From Thiobacillus denitrificans ATCC 25259 (GTDB taxonomy: Bacteria; Pseudomonadota; Gammaproteobacteria; Burkholderiales; Thiobacillaceae), in contig NC_007404.1 of the NCBI RefSeq assembly GCF_000012745.1, positions 1,240,001-1,304,000 on the forward strand: DNA of 64,000 nucleotides. Reading direction: 5' to 3'. The position numbers and the translations under genes are program-made. The notes below the pieces were generated by a model, which was not told the origin of the DNA, searched no databases, and saw only the letters and a list, made by a program, of their open reading frames with translations. Of this stretch, positions 27,989-37,361 are shown piece by piece; within the stretch, counting starts at the first letter, position 1, and every line of letters starts with the position of its first letter.

Positions 27989-28051
27989 GCCTAACGTTTG
28001 AATTCAGGGGCGGGCGGCTTTTCGCCCGTCACCTGGAATGACTTGTTGGGC
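27989..28051 (-). repeat. attC site 7
   Basis: GCCCAAC at 28045-28051 and GTTAGGC at 27989-27995 (- strand) flank a stem GACGGGCG/CGCCCGCCCC. The arms read CATTCCAGG and CCTGAATTC, with the extra C in L''. Confidence 0.88.
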
Positions 28052-28070
28052 ACTGGCCAAGGAGAGAACG

Positions 28071-28304
28071 ATGCTACACGACACGATAGCGAAGCAGATA
28101 CCGCAACTGGCACGCGGGCAGGTGTGGTGCCGCAAATGCGGGAGCACGCAGCGCACCGATAGCGCGGGGGCGATGCGCTATGGGTGGCCGAAGTGTTGCG
28201 GCTACACGATGACGATTGACAGCCCGGAAGAACAGAAGCGGTTGGCAGAGAAGGTGCCCAACGTTTGCGGTGAGCCGGGCCTTACGGAACCCGGCAAGGA
28301 TTGA
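28071..28304 (+). CDS. Cassette gene: small zinc-ribbon protein, opposite strand
   Basis: The 77-residue product has VWCRKCGSTQRTDSAGAMRYGWPKCCGYTM, with two Cys pairs that could form one zinc ribbon, as in many phage-encoded small proteins. AAGGAGAGA precedes the ATG at 28071. The last ~15 residues are encoded by attC site 6, so the C-terminus depends on the cassette junction. Confidence 0.65.
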   Translation: MLHDTIAKQIPQLARGQVWCRKCGSTQRTDSAGAMRYGWPKCCGYTMTIDSPEEQKRLAEKVPNVCGEPGLTEPGKD

Positions 28305-28342
28305 AGGCGCTGGCGGGCCTCGGCTCGACCGGATTGTTGGGC
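28256..28342 (-). repeat. attC site 6
   Basis: GCCCAAC at 28336-28342 and GTTGGGC at 28256-28262 (- strand) are perfectly complementary ends. The arms GGTCGAGCCGAGGCC and GGCCCGGCTCACC show the extra C in L''. Confidence 0.85.
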
Positions 28343-28376
28343 GCGGAATATTTTTTGGAATAATTTGGAGCGAAAA

Positions 28377-28625
28377 ATGGTGCAGGCAGCCGAAGACCAG
28401 CGCGGGCGCTACCTTGGAGGGCTGTACATAGCCCGCAGGAAGTGCGGAAAGGTGAGCGCGATGTGCTGGGATGACCCCGGCAGCGAGAAGGACACGGCGA
28501 AGCATGTGGCGGGCTACATCAAGCGCGGCGATCAGGTGGAGCGTGTGGAGCGATACGAGAACGACCCGCAGCCCGAGTGGATTTGCAGGAGCGGCTGCAC
28601 TGACTGCACGGCGCCCAACGGTTGA
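28377..28625 (+). CDS. Cassette gene: hypothetical protein, opposite strand
   Basis: The 82-residue product starts MVQAAEDQRGRYLGGLYIARRKCG and ends ICRSGCTDCTAPNG. It has several cysteines (CRSGCTDC) and charged helices. TTTGGAG precedes the ATG at 28377. The stop lies at the edge of attC site 5. No family is recognised. Confidence 0.6.
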   Translation: MVQAAEDQRGRYLGGLYIARRKCGKVSAMCWDDPGSEKDTAKHVAGYIKRGDQVERVERYENDPQPEWICRSGCTDCTAPNG

Positions 28626-28692
28626 GATAACCGGCGCGCTTCGGCGCGTCCCAGCGGAACGAAGTGGAGCGAACTTGACCGTAGGGTTAGAA
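28613..28692 (-). repeat. attC site 5
   Basis: TTCTAAC at 28686-28692 and GTTGGGC at 28613-28619 (- strand) flank a stem-loop GGGACGCGCCGAAGCGCGCC, plus an extra TCGCTCC/GGAACGA segment like that of sites 2 and 4. Confidence 0.8.
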
Positions 28693-28697
28693 CTGCA

Positions 28698-29012
28698 ATG
28701 CCGATAAGACCAGAGAACCGCAAACGCTACCCGGCAGACTGGAAACTGCGCAGCCGGTTTGTGCGCTTCTACCGCGCAAAGAACCGCTGCGAGTGGTGCG
28801 GAGCCGAGAATGGGAAGCCGCACCCGGTAACGGGCGGGAAAGTAGTTTTGACGACGGCGCATGTATTCGACCACCGGCCAGAAGCGGCGAGCCTGTTGAA
28901 CCTCGCTGCGCTGTGCCAGCGGTGCCATAACGGCCACGACGCCAAGATGCGGCGAGAGGGACGGAAGCAAAGAGCGGAACTGGCGAGCGGGCAACATGCC
29001 TTGCAGTTCTAA
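28698..29012 (+). CDS. Cassette gene: HNH endonuclease-like protein, opposite strand
   Basis: The 104-residue protein has NRCEWCGAENGKPHPVTGGKVVLTTAHVFDH and NLAALCQRCHNGHDAKM, the paired CxxC and catalytic His pattern of phage HNH proteins. The TAA stop is inside the TTCTAAC end of attC site 4. The ATG at 28698 is six bases from attC site 5, leaving almost no room for a ribosome site (the R'' GGGTTAGAA may supply it). Confidence 0.78.
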   Translation: MPIRPENRKRYPADWKLRSRFVRFYRAKNRCEWCGAENGKPHPVTGGKVVLTTAHVFDHRPEAASLLNLAALCQRCHNGHDAKMRREGRKQRAELASGQHALQF

Positions 29013-29084
29013 CGTAGAGCTAACCGGCGGCGCTTTAGCGCCGTCCAGCGACCGAAGGGAGCGAGGTTGAGCGCCATGTTAGAC
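29007..29084 (-). repeat. attC site 4
   Basis: GTCTAAC at 29078-29084 and GTTAGAA at 29007-29013 (- strand) enclose an imperfect palindrome with an inner GGCGCTAAAGCGCC hairpin. It is nearly identical to attC site 2. Confidence 0.85.
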
Positions 29085-29210
29085 CGTGAATATATGTTGG
29101 CTACGACAAGGCAGAGACAAGCAAAATATGCCGCGCTGTTTAAGGGGCAAGCCTGGGCAGAAAACGAATTAAGCGACGGTGGATGGCTATGCCTCATAGG
29201 TGTGCCGTGG

Positions 29211-29435
29211 CTACTTTACGAAATGGAAAACAATAGAAAGAGCAACGGCGAAAACAGAAATGCCGATTGCCAGCCAAGACCGGATTGCATTGGGCCGCTG
29301 GAGCCTGCGTTCCAACTCATGTTGCCCGAGCAGACGATGGCCGATACCACGTTGGTCGTTCCAACCGGCAATCCACTCGCAAAGTTCCTCGTCAGTTTTT
29401 TGGCGAAGATCGTAGGGGTCTCGTTCGTTGCTCAT
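29211..29435 (-). CDS. Cassette gene: C-terminally anchored membrane protein
   Basis: The 74-residue product starts MSNERDPYDLRQKTDEELCEWIAGW and ends in a single helix (SWLAIGISVFAVALSIVFHFVK). I recall similar 'DEELCEWIAGW' proteins as recurrent integron cassette products of unknown role. The ATG is 12 bases from the R' end of attC site 3. About 126 bases between its stop and attC site 4 hold no convincing gene. Confidence 0.7.
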   Translation of the reverse strand: MSNERDPYDLRQKTDEELCEWIAGWNDQRGIGHRLLGQHELERRLQRPNAIRSWLAIGISVFAVALSIVFHFVK

Positions 29436-29446
29436 GTGGGGGCGAG

Positions 29447-29536
29447 GTCTAACGTAAAAGTGAGCGAGGGCGAGAATGGAAAATAGCAAAGCAAAAGGGG
29501 CCGCTGCCGAGCCTCTGCTCGACTGTAGGGTTAGAG
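29447..29536 (-). repeat. attC site 3
   Basis: CTCTAAC at 29530-29536 and GTTAGAC at 29447-29453 (- strand) flank arms AGTCGAGCAGAGGC and GCCCTCGCTCACT; the extra C is again in L''. Confidence 0.82.
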
Positions 29537-29796
29537 GGGTGAAACGCAGGCACGGGTTTGTTTTGGTGACACCACAGCGCGAGATTGTGGCAGAAACATT
29601 CCGGCCCACCAGGGAGGCCGCAAAGGGCTGGCTAATTATGCTGGAGGTGGACGGCAGGTATGAGCGTTGGGACTGGTTCTATCGGCGCGGGTGGCGATGC
29701 CGTCCAGCCGAACTACTGGTAGATACCAAGCCCGCTAACGTAGAGCTAACCGGCGGCGCTTTAGCGCCGTCCAGCGACCGAAGGGAGCGGGGTTGA
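29476..29796 (+). CDS. Cassette gene: hypothetical protein, opposite strand, start uncertain
   Basis: From the ATG at 29476 (GAGGGCGAGA ribosome site inside attC site 3) the frame has 106 codons. A GTG at 29539 would begin the cassette proper (KRRHGFVLVTPQREIVAETF). The core includes AAKGWLIMLEVDGRYERWDWFYRRGWRC. The last ~20 residues come from attC site 2. No family is recognised. Confidence 0.5.
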   Translation: MENSKAKGAAAEPLLDCRVRGVKRRHGFVLVTPQREIVAETFRPTREAAKGWLIMLEVDGRYERWDWFYRRGWRCRPAELLVDTKPANVELTGGALAPSSDRRERG

Positions 29797-29810
29797 GCGC
29801 CGGGTTAGAG
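29733..29810 (-). repeat. attC site 2
   Basis: CTCTAAC at 29804-29810 and GTTAGCG at 29733-29739 (- strand) bound a 78-base site differing from attC site 4 at only a few positions. Confidence 0.85.
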
Positions 29811-29826
29811 AGCACTTTGTCTGCGC

Positions 29827-30282
29827 TCATTTCATTTCCTTGATAGCGGCAGTCGCATTCGTGGCCAATTCTTTGCATAGGCGACTTGCGCCCACAGGGC
29901 ACTTTTCCATCGCGTTTTTGAGGGCTTGGTTGAGTTCATCCGGGTCAGTGGTTGCGTCGATGTGCCGAAGAACAAAGGCACGAAATGCCGGGTCGCGATC
30001 TGTTATGTTTTTCAGTTCTCGACCGTCATCCCAGCGCTTCGCAAGCGCGCGAACGATAACATCGGAGTATCCCTCAGCAAACATTCCATCATCAGGGCAG
30101 CCCGGGAAATTGCGTTTGAAAACAGCGTAAATTGTTTTCCAGTCCTTCATTGTCGAAAGTTGGCTGACAAATTCTTGATCGGTAATTTTGCAGCCAGTGG
30201 GACTTTCGTGTGCAATTGCGGGGCTCGCCGCACATATAGCGATGATTGTGAATGTTGCCAAGAGATAGCGCCATGCAACCAT
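29827..30282 (-). CDS. Cassette gene: exported hypothetical protein
   Basis: The 151-residue product has a clear signal peptide (VAWRYLLATFTIIAICAASPAIA, likely cut after AHA/AIA) and a helical mature domain with four cysteines (GCKIT, FPGCPDD, EKCPVG, RLCKE), which may form two disulfides in the periplasm. It starts 11 bases from the R' end of attC site 1, in the array direction. No family is recognised. Confidence 0.7.
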   Translation of the reverse strand: MVAWRYLLATFTIIAICAASPAIAHESPTGCKITDQEFVSQLSTMKDWKTIYAVFKRNFPGCPDDGMFAEGYSDVIVRALAKRWDDGRELKNITDRDPAFRAFVLRHIDATTDPDELNQALKNAMEKCPVGASRLCKELATNATAAIKEMK

Positions 30283-30292
30283 TGGAAGTGTT

Positions 30293-30414
30293 CTCTAACG
30301 CTACAGGTAAGCAGCCGGCCACAACGGACGCAACGAGGGACGAGAACAATGGATGACCAGCAGAACATGAACGAAGCCGCTGATGGCCGGTCTGCCTTGA
30401 CCGCAGAGTTGGGC
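30293..30414 (-). repeat. attC site 1 (intI-proximal, long form)
   Basis: GCCCAAC at 30408-30414 and GTTAGAG at 30293-30299 (- strand) bound the longest site (122 bases). The arms AAGGCAGACCGGCC and GGCCGGCTGCTTACC pair, with extra bases in L''. Confidence 0.75.
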
Positions 30415-30609
30415 TTGAAGCCTCGCCCGTTTTGCGGAGGCACGCCGGAGATGCTTCGCAAGGGAAACGACTTCACCAAGAAGCGCAGCATAACGATCAA
30501 GTGCCGTGGGTGCAGGGCAGAGCGAACAGACTCAGCATTGCGGAACGGCATGGCTTGGCTTGAAGGCGTGGCCGTAGAGAACTGGAACCAGCGGCCCAAC
30601 GTTATTTAG
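30415..30609 (+). CDS. Cassette gene: Lar-like restriction-alleviation zinc ribbon, opposite strand
   Basis: The TTG at 30415, immediately after attC site 1, gives 64 residues: KPRPFCGGTPEML, IKCRGCRAERTD and a C-terminal VENWNQR, the pattern of the Lar_restr_allev family. The first zinc Cys (normally CPFCG) is Arg here, a TGC-to-CGC type change. An ATG at 30350 inside the attC would add 22 residues. The stop lies just across the attI junction. Confidence 0.65.
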   Translation: MKPRPFCGGTPEMLRKGNDFTKKRSITIKCRGCRAERTDSALRNGMAWLEGVAVENWNQRPNVI

Positions 30610-30723
30610 ACGGCCCAGACTTTAGACCGCCGCGCCGCCTAAATCAACCAGCCGGGCTTATTTCGCGCCGCTCAGTGACATCCACGCTTGAGCCCGCTTT
30701 TAGACACGCCTAAAATTCAGCGG
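30594..30723 (-). other. attI-like recombination region and intI leader
   Basis: The first cassette joins at GTTGGGC (30594-30600, - strand), preceded by CTAAATAAC, like the core end of attI sites. Towards intI are three TTTAGAC copies (30605, 30621, 30699) and two GCCTAAA copies (30637, 30708), partly arranged as inverted pairs, which are candidate integrase-binding repeats. I see no clear LexA box. The cassette promoter should read leftwards from here or from within intI, but no clear -35/-10 could be picked. Confidence 0.6.
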
Positions 30724-32668
<1,945 letters not shown>

Positions 32669-32702
32669 CTGCGGACGGGCGGGTCGCCAGCCCGGCGCAG
32701 GC

Positions 32703-33059
32703 TTACAAGGCCATTGGCTTGTTGTCGTTGAGGTTGAGCCAGCCCTTGGCGATGCGGTAGATGAACCAGACGTAGGCGACGCCGAGGACGACCCAGCCGA
32801 TTAGGATGAAAACCGTGATCGAGCCGAGCACGAACCAGACGACGCTCCACCAGAAAGTGCGGATCTGCCAGGTGAAGTGGCTCTCGAGCCAGGTGCCGCG
32901 GGCGTCGTCCTTCTTGATGTAGTTCAACACGATCGCGACGATCGCGGTCACGCCGACGACCAGCGACAGCGCGTAGAGCGCGTAGGTCACCGTCGTCAGG
33001 GACTTCAGGCTCGCGAGCTTCGCGTCGTCGGCGACGCCGTTGTCGGGGCTCGTGTTCAT
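32703..33059 (-). CDS. DUF4870-like membrane protein
   Basis: The 118-residue protein has three or more hydrophobic helices (VTYALYALSLVVGVTAIVAIVLNYI, FWWSVVWFVLGSITVFILIGWVVLGV) and the motif ESHFTWQIRTFWW common in this small membrane family. It ends IYRIAKGWLNLNDNKPM. It overlaps the M48 peptidase gene by four bases, suggesting a shared envelope role. Confidence 0.8.
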   Translation of the reverse strand: MNTSPDNGVADDAKLASLKSLTTVTYALYALSLVVGVTAIVAIVLNYIKKDDARGTWLESHFTWQIRTFWWSVVWFVLGSITVFILIGWVVLGVAYVWFIYRIAKGWLNLNDNKPMAL

Positions 33060-33832
33060 CGACGCGCCTTCTCGTAGATCGGCATCATCTGTGGCACGAG
33101 TGCGTTGAGCGCCTGGATGCGATTGCCCGGCGCGGGGTGGGTGCTGAGGAATTGCGGCGGGCCGTTGCCGCTCGCCTGACTCATTTTCTCCCACAGGCGC
33201 ACGGCGGCGCGCGGGTCGAAGCCGGCGCGCGCGGCGAGCTCGAGGCCATAGCGGTCGGCTTCGGTTTCGCCCTCGCGGCTGTTCGGCAGCGTGATTGCGA
33301 CGTCGGCGACGGGCGCGAGAATGCTCAGGTCGCGCCCCGAGACGATCGAGCCAAGCGCCATGCCGCCCTGCATCGCAATTGCGCGCGACATGCGCTCGCG
33401 GCCGTGGCCGAGCAGGGCGTGGGTGATCTCGTGGCCCATGATCTGGGCGATTTCGTCGTCGGTCAGGTTGAGTTTGCGCACGATGCCGGTATAGATCGCC
33501 ATCTTGCCGCCCGGCATGCACCAGGCGTTGAGCGTCGGCTCGTCGATGACCGCGACCGACCATTTCCAGTCGCGGCTCGGTGGGTACATGGCCTCGGCCT
33601 GGGTCACCAGACGGTCGGTGATGCGCTTGACGCGGGCGTTCAGCGCGGTGTCGGTGCTGAGCTTGCCCTGCTTCTGCGCCGCGCTGATCGTCTGCACGTA
33701 GGCCTGCGCCGACGAGGCCTGGGCCTGTTCTTCGGACACCAGCACGAGCTGCTTGCGGCCCGACACGGGGTTCGCCTCGCAGCCGAGGAGGCTGGCGGCG
33801 AGCAGCGCGGTCACGACGAGTTTGCGGTTCAT
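33056..33832 (-). CDS. M48 family metallopeptidase lipoprotein
   Basis: The 258-residue protein has a lipobox (ASLLGC), the zinc motif MGHEITHALLGH and the third ligand region ETEADRYGLELAARAGFDP. It resembles LoiP/YcaL-type outer-membrane-associated peptidases, which clear misfolded envelope proteins. A stop/start overlap links it to the downstream membrane protein gene. Confidence 0.9.
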   Translation of the reverse strand: MNRKLVVTALLAASLLGCEANPVSGRKQLVLVSEEQAQASSAQAYVQTISAAQKQGKLSTDTALNARVKRITDRLVTQAEAMYPPSRDWKWSVAVIDEPTLNAWCMPGGKMAIYTGIVRKLNLTDDEIAQIMGHEITHALLGHGRERMSRAIAMQGGMALGSIVSGRDLSILAPVADVAITLPNSREGETEADRYGLELAARAGFDPRAAVRLWEKMSQASGNGPPQFLSTHPAPGNRIQALNALVPQMMPIYEKARR

Positions 33833-33920
33833 GGTCGCTCCTTGAGGAAGATCAGGGGTGCAGCTTCGTCGCGGCTGATGCCCCGGGCGAACGCCGGGCA
33901 GGCGCCGCGTTCATTCAGAC

Positions 33921-34745
33921 TCAGATTCCGCGCAGCAGTTCGTTGATGCCGACCTTGGACAGCGTCTTGGCGTCGACCTTCTTCACGATCACCGCACAAT
34001 ACAGACTATAGCTGCCGTCCTTGGAAGGGAGGTTGCCGGAGACGACGACCGAGCCGGCCGGCACGCGGCCGTAGTGGATTTCGCCGGTCTCGCGGTCGTA
34101 GATCTTGGTCGATTGGCCGATGTAGACGCCCATCGAGATCACGCAGTTGTCCTCGACGATCACGCCCTCGACGACTTCGGAACGCGCGCCGATGAAGCAG
34201 TTGTCGCCGATGATCGTCGGGTTGGCCTGCACCGGCTCGAGCACGCCGCCGATGCCAACACCGCCCGAGAGGTGGACGTTCTTGCCGATCTGCGCGCAGG
34301 AACCAACCGTCGCCCAGGTGTCGACCATCGTGCCTTCGTCGACGTAGGCGCCGATGTTGACGTAGGAAGGCATCAGCACGACGTTCTTGCCGATGTAGGA
34401 GCCCTTGCGCGCGGCCGCAGGCGGCACGACGCGGAAGCCGCCTTCGCGGAAGTCCTTCGAGTTGAAGTCGGCGAACTTCGACGGCACCTTGTCGTAATAA
34501 TTGGTGTAGCCGCCCTTGATGAAGGCGTTGTCCTCGAGGCGGAACGACAGCAGCACGGCCTTCTTGACCCACTGGTTCGTCGTCCAGTTCTGGCCGTCCG
34601 TCCGCTCGGCGACGCGCAGCTGTCCCATGTCGAGCAGGTCGATGACGGCCATGACGGCGTCCTTGACCTGCGGGGTCGCGTTGCGCGGCGTGATGTCGGC
34701 GCGGCGTTCGAAGGCTTCTTCGATGATGGGCTGGAGTTCTTGCAT
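33921..34745 (-). CDS. dapD: Tetrahydrodipicolinate N-succinyltransferase
   Basis: The 274-residue enzyme performs the succinylation step of lysine/diaminopimelate synthesis. Left-handed helix repeats ([57 protein letters not shown]) and the N-terminal [15 protein letters not shown] are standard. The ATG at 34745 is chosen; an upstream ATG adds seven residues only. It is downstream of dapC on the same strand, giving two consecutive pathway steps. Confidence 0.96.
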   Translation of the reverse strand: MQELQPIIEEAFERRADITPRNATPQVKDAVMAVIDLLDMGQLRVAERTDGQNWTTNQWVKKAVLLSFRLEDNAFIKGGYTNYYDKVPSKFADFNSKDFREGGFRVVPPAAARKGSYIGKNVVLMPSYVNIGAYVDEGTMVDTWATVGSCAQIGKNVHLSGGVGIGGVLEPVQANPTIIGDNCFIGARSEVVEGVIVEDNCVISMGVYIGQSTKIYDRETGEIHYGRVPAGSVVVSGNLPSKDGSYSLYCAVIVKKVDAKTLSKVGINELLRGI

Positions 34746-34783
34746 GATCTGTGCGGTCCGTTTCAAGAAAGTTGGAGAAAGAG

Positions 34784-35980
34784 TCAGGCGGCCTCGGTGA
34801 CGAAGGCCGCGATGCGTTCAGCGGCCTCGACGCAGGCGTCGAGCGTGTCGACCAGCGCGATCCGCACGAAGCCCTTGCCGGGGTTGGCCCCGGCGGCGTC
34901 GCGCGCGAGGAAGCTGCCGGGCAGCACAGTGACGTGCTGTTGCGCGTAGAGGCCGCGCGCGAACGCGGCGTCGTCGCCGCCGGGCACGCGGGCCCAGAGA
35001 TAGAAGGCCGCGTCGGGCGCGTCGAAAGACAGCACGTCGCGCAGCAGCGGTATGACGGCGGCGAATTTCGCGGCGTACTGGCGACGGTTGTCGAGGACGT
35101 GGGCTTCGTCGTTCCACGCGGCGATGCTCGCCGCCTGCACGGCCGGGCTCATCGCGCTGCCGTGGTAGGTGCGGTAGAGCAGGAATTTCTTCAGCACCTC
35201 GGCGTCGCCGGCGACCATGCCCGAGCGCAGCCCGGGCACGTTGGAGCGCTTGGACAGCGAGTTGAAGACCACGAGGTTCCTGCAGCCGCGCCCCAGTTGA
35301 TGCGACGCTGTTAGCGCGCCAAGCGGGGGATGGGCCTCGTCGAAGTAGATCTCCGAATAGCATTCGTCGGCGGCGATGACGAAGCCGTGTCGGTCGGCGA
35401 GCGCGAACAGGGTTCGCCATTCGTCGAGCGTCATGACCTTGCCGGTGGGGTTGCCAGGCGAGCAGACGTAGACGAGGCTGATGCTGTCCCAGAGGTCTTC
35501 CGGCACGCGCGACCAGTCCATCGTGAAGCCGTTCTCGGGCAGCGTGTTGAGGAAGAACGGGCGGGCGCCGGCGAGCAGCGTCGCGCCTTCGTAGATCTGG
35601 TAGAAGGGGTTGGGCGAGACCACCGTGCGCCGACCGTGGCGGGTCGAGTCGACAGCCGCCTGGGCGAAGGCGAACAAGGCTTCGCGCGAGCCGTTGACCG
35701 GCAGCACCTCGCTCGCCGGATCGAGCGTGACGCCATAGCGGCGCGCGGCCCAGCCGGCGATCGCGGCGCGCAGCGCGTCGGAACCCTGGGTGATGGGATA
35801 ATTCGCCAGCCCGTCGAGGCCGCCGACCAGCGCGTCGCGGATGAAGCCCGGGGTCGGGTGTTTGGGTTCGCCGATCGACAGGTTGATCGCCGCGAGTTCG
35901 GGGTTCGGCTCGGTTCCGGCGAGCAGCTCGCGCAGTTTCTGGAACGGATACGGGTGGAGTTGGTCGAGACGCGGGTTCAT
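34784..35980 (-). CDS. dapC: N-succinyldiaminopimelate aminotransferase
   Basis: The 398-residue fold-type I PLP enzyme has [48 protein letters not shown] and the PLP lysine in [16 protein letters not shown]. It converts N-succinyl-2-amino-6-ketopimelate to N-succinyl-LL-diaminopimelate. The start is the ATG at 35980; the much longer frame upstream is antisense to the EamA gene. It lies 38 bases before dapD. Confidence 0.94.
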   Translation of the reverse strand: MNPRLDQLHPYPFQKLRELLAGTEPNPELAAINLSIGEPKHPTPGFIRDALVGGLDGLANYPITQGSDALRAAIAGWAARRYGVTLDPASEVLPVNGSREALFAFAQAAVDSTRHGRRTVVSPNPFYQIYEGATLLAGARPFFLNTLPENGFTMDWSRVPEDLWDSISLVYVCSPGNPTGKVMTLDEWRTLFALADRHGFVIAADECYSEIYFDEAHPPLGALTASHQLGRGCRNLVVFNSLSKRSNVPGLRSGMVAGDAEVLKKFLLYRTYHGSAMSPAVQAASIAAWNDEAHVLDNRRQYAAKFAAVIPLLRDVLSFDAPDAAFYLWARVPGGDDAAFARGLYAQQHVTVLPGSFLARDAAGANPGKGFVRIALVDTLDACVEAAERIAAFVTEAA

Positions 35981-36079
35981 TGCAGTGCAGTTCGAGTGTG
36001 CCGTGGTTTCTCGGCCGGCCTCTATACTTGCGGCCGGCTCCCTGAGCCATCGTTTTTCAAGCCCGACATTATAAGGCCC

Positions 36080-36982
36080 ATGCCCGCCCTTACCTCGCAG
36101 CGCGCGCTGCCCGTCGCCAGTCTCGTCTACGCCGCCGCACTGTGGGGGGTGATCTGGTATCCCTACCGCCTGCTCGACGAAGCCGGGGTCGGCGGAGTCG
36201 CGTCCGGCGTCTTCTCCTACGCGCTGCCGCTGGTCCTGATGGGCTGGCTGCATCTGCGCGACCTCCGCAAGGCAAGGGGGCACTGGCTGTGGCTCTCGGC
36301 GCTCGGCCTCGCCGCCGGCTGGACCAATCTCGCCTACGTGCTCGGCGTGCTCGAAGGCGAGGTCGTGCGCGTGCTGCTGCTGTTCTACCTGTCGCCTTTG
36401 TGGACCGTGCTGTTCGCCCGCTTTCTCTTGCACGAGAGGCTCAACCGCGCCGGCTGGGCGGTCATGGCGCTGGCCGCCGGCGGCGCGCTGACCATGCTCT
36501 GGCGGCCCGGCGAGTGGCCGCTGCCGGCCAACCGCGCCGAGTGGCTCGGGCTCTCGGCCGGCGTGATGTTCGCGCTGAGCAACGTCATCGCGCGCCATCT
36601 CGATGGCGTTACCGAAGGTGCCAAGGCCGTGGCGGTGTGGGGCGGCGTCGTCGTGCTGGGCGTGGTCGGACTCGCTCTGCGCCCGGCCGACCTCGACTTC
36701 GCGTCGACCGCCCCCGTGGAGGTCTGGGCGCTGCTGCTCGCGGTCGGGGTGCTGATCGGCAGCATGACCTACGCTGTGCAGTACGGCCTTGCGCGCGTGC
36801 CGGCCAACCAGGCGATCGTGGTTTTCCTGTTCGAACTCGTCGTCGCCGCGATCGCCGCGTATTTCCTGTCGGAGGAGCGCATGGGTCTGCAGGAATGGCT
36901 CGGCGCCGCAATGATCATCACCGCGAGCCTGTTTTCGGGGCACATGGAGGACGCGCAAGCGCAGGAGACACGTCATGGCTGA
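36080..36982 (+). CDS. EamA/DMT family transporter
   Basis: The 300-residue protein has ten hydrophobic helices in two EamA halves (first YAAALWGVIWYPYRLLDEAG; second WLGLSAGVMFALSNVIARHL). The ends of the halves have YLSPLWTVLFARFLLHERL and FLFELVVAAIAAYFLSEER, the typical pre-helix motifs. It is an exporter of small metabolites of unknown specificity. It is divergent from dapC, with about 100 bases between, and overlaps the VOC gene. Confidence 0.9.
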   Translation: MPALTSQRALPVASLVYAAALWGVIWYPYRLLDEAGVGGVASGVFSYALPLVLMGWLHLRDLRKARGHWLWLSALGLAAGWTNLAYVLGVLEGEVVRVLLLFYLSPLWTVLFARFLLHERLNRAGWAVMALAAGGALTMLWRPGEWPLPANRAEWLGLSAGVMFALSNVIARHLDGVTEGAKAVAVWGGVVVLGVVGLALRPADLDFASTAPVEVWALLLAVGVLIGSMTYAVQYGLARVPANQAIVVFLFELVVAAIAAYFLSEERMGLQEWLGAAMIITASLFSGHMEDAQAQETRHG

Positions 36983-37358
36983 ATCGCCACACATCGCCGG
37001 CCTGTTGCACGCGGGCCTGCTGGTATCCGACCTCGCGCACGCGCAGGCCTTCTACGAGGGCGTGCTGGGTCTGGCCCCGTGTCCTCGTCCTGAGTTGCCG
37101 TATCCCGGCATCTGGTATGACCTCGGCGGCGGGCAGCAACTGCACCTGATGCGCTTGCCGAATCCGGATGCTGCCGCGGCGCGCCCCGAGCACGGCGGGC
37201 GCGACCGCCACGTCGCACTGGGCGCGGGCGATCTCGCGGCCCTCGCGCGCCGGCTCGACGCCGCCGGCATCGCCTACACCACGAGCAAGTCGGGGCGCGC
37301 AGCGCTGTTCTGCCGCGATCCCGACGCGAACACGCTCGAATTCGTCGAGCACCGATAG
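36975..37358 (+). CDS. VOC family (glyoxalase-like) protein
   Basis: The 127-residue protein has IAGLLHAGLLVSDLAHAQAFYEGVLGL at the N-terminus, a metal-ligand-like HLMRLPNP, and a C-terminal ALFCRDPDANTLEFVE, the standard single-module VOC layout. The substrate is unknown. It overlaps the transporter gene by eight bases, so it probably acts with it. Confidence 0.88.
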   Translation: MAESPHIAGLLHAGLLVSDLAHAQAFYEGVLGLAPCPRPELPYPGIWYDLGGGQQLHLMRLPNPDAAAARPEHGGRDRHVALGAGDLAALARRLDAAGIAYTTSKSGRAALFCRDPDANTLEFVEHR

Positions 37359-37361
37359 GCG

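Noticed and set aside
29067-29486. A 139-codon + strand frame in the integron
   Set aside because: It overlaps the - strand DEELCEWIAGW membrane protein gene, which has recognisable features. Its right part is attC sequence. The first ~45 codons could be a short gene, but nothing supports it.
24537-30600. The idea that the whole array reads towards intI
   Set aside because: The extra base in the attC arms, the aadA-like L'' arm sequence and the position of attI beside intI all point to the array reading leftwards.
35981-36994. Upstream extension of the dapC frame on the - strand
   Set aside because: The extension is antisense to the EamA transporter gene and has no family similarity. dapC homology starts at the ATG at 35980.
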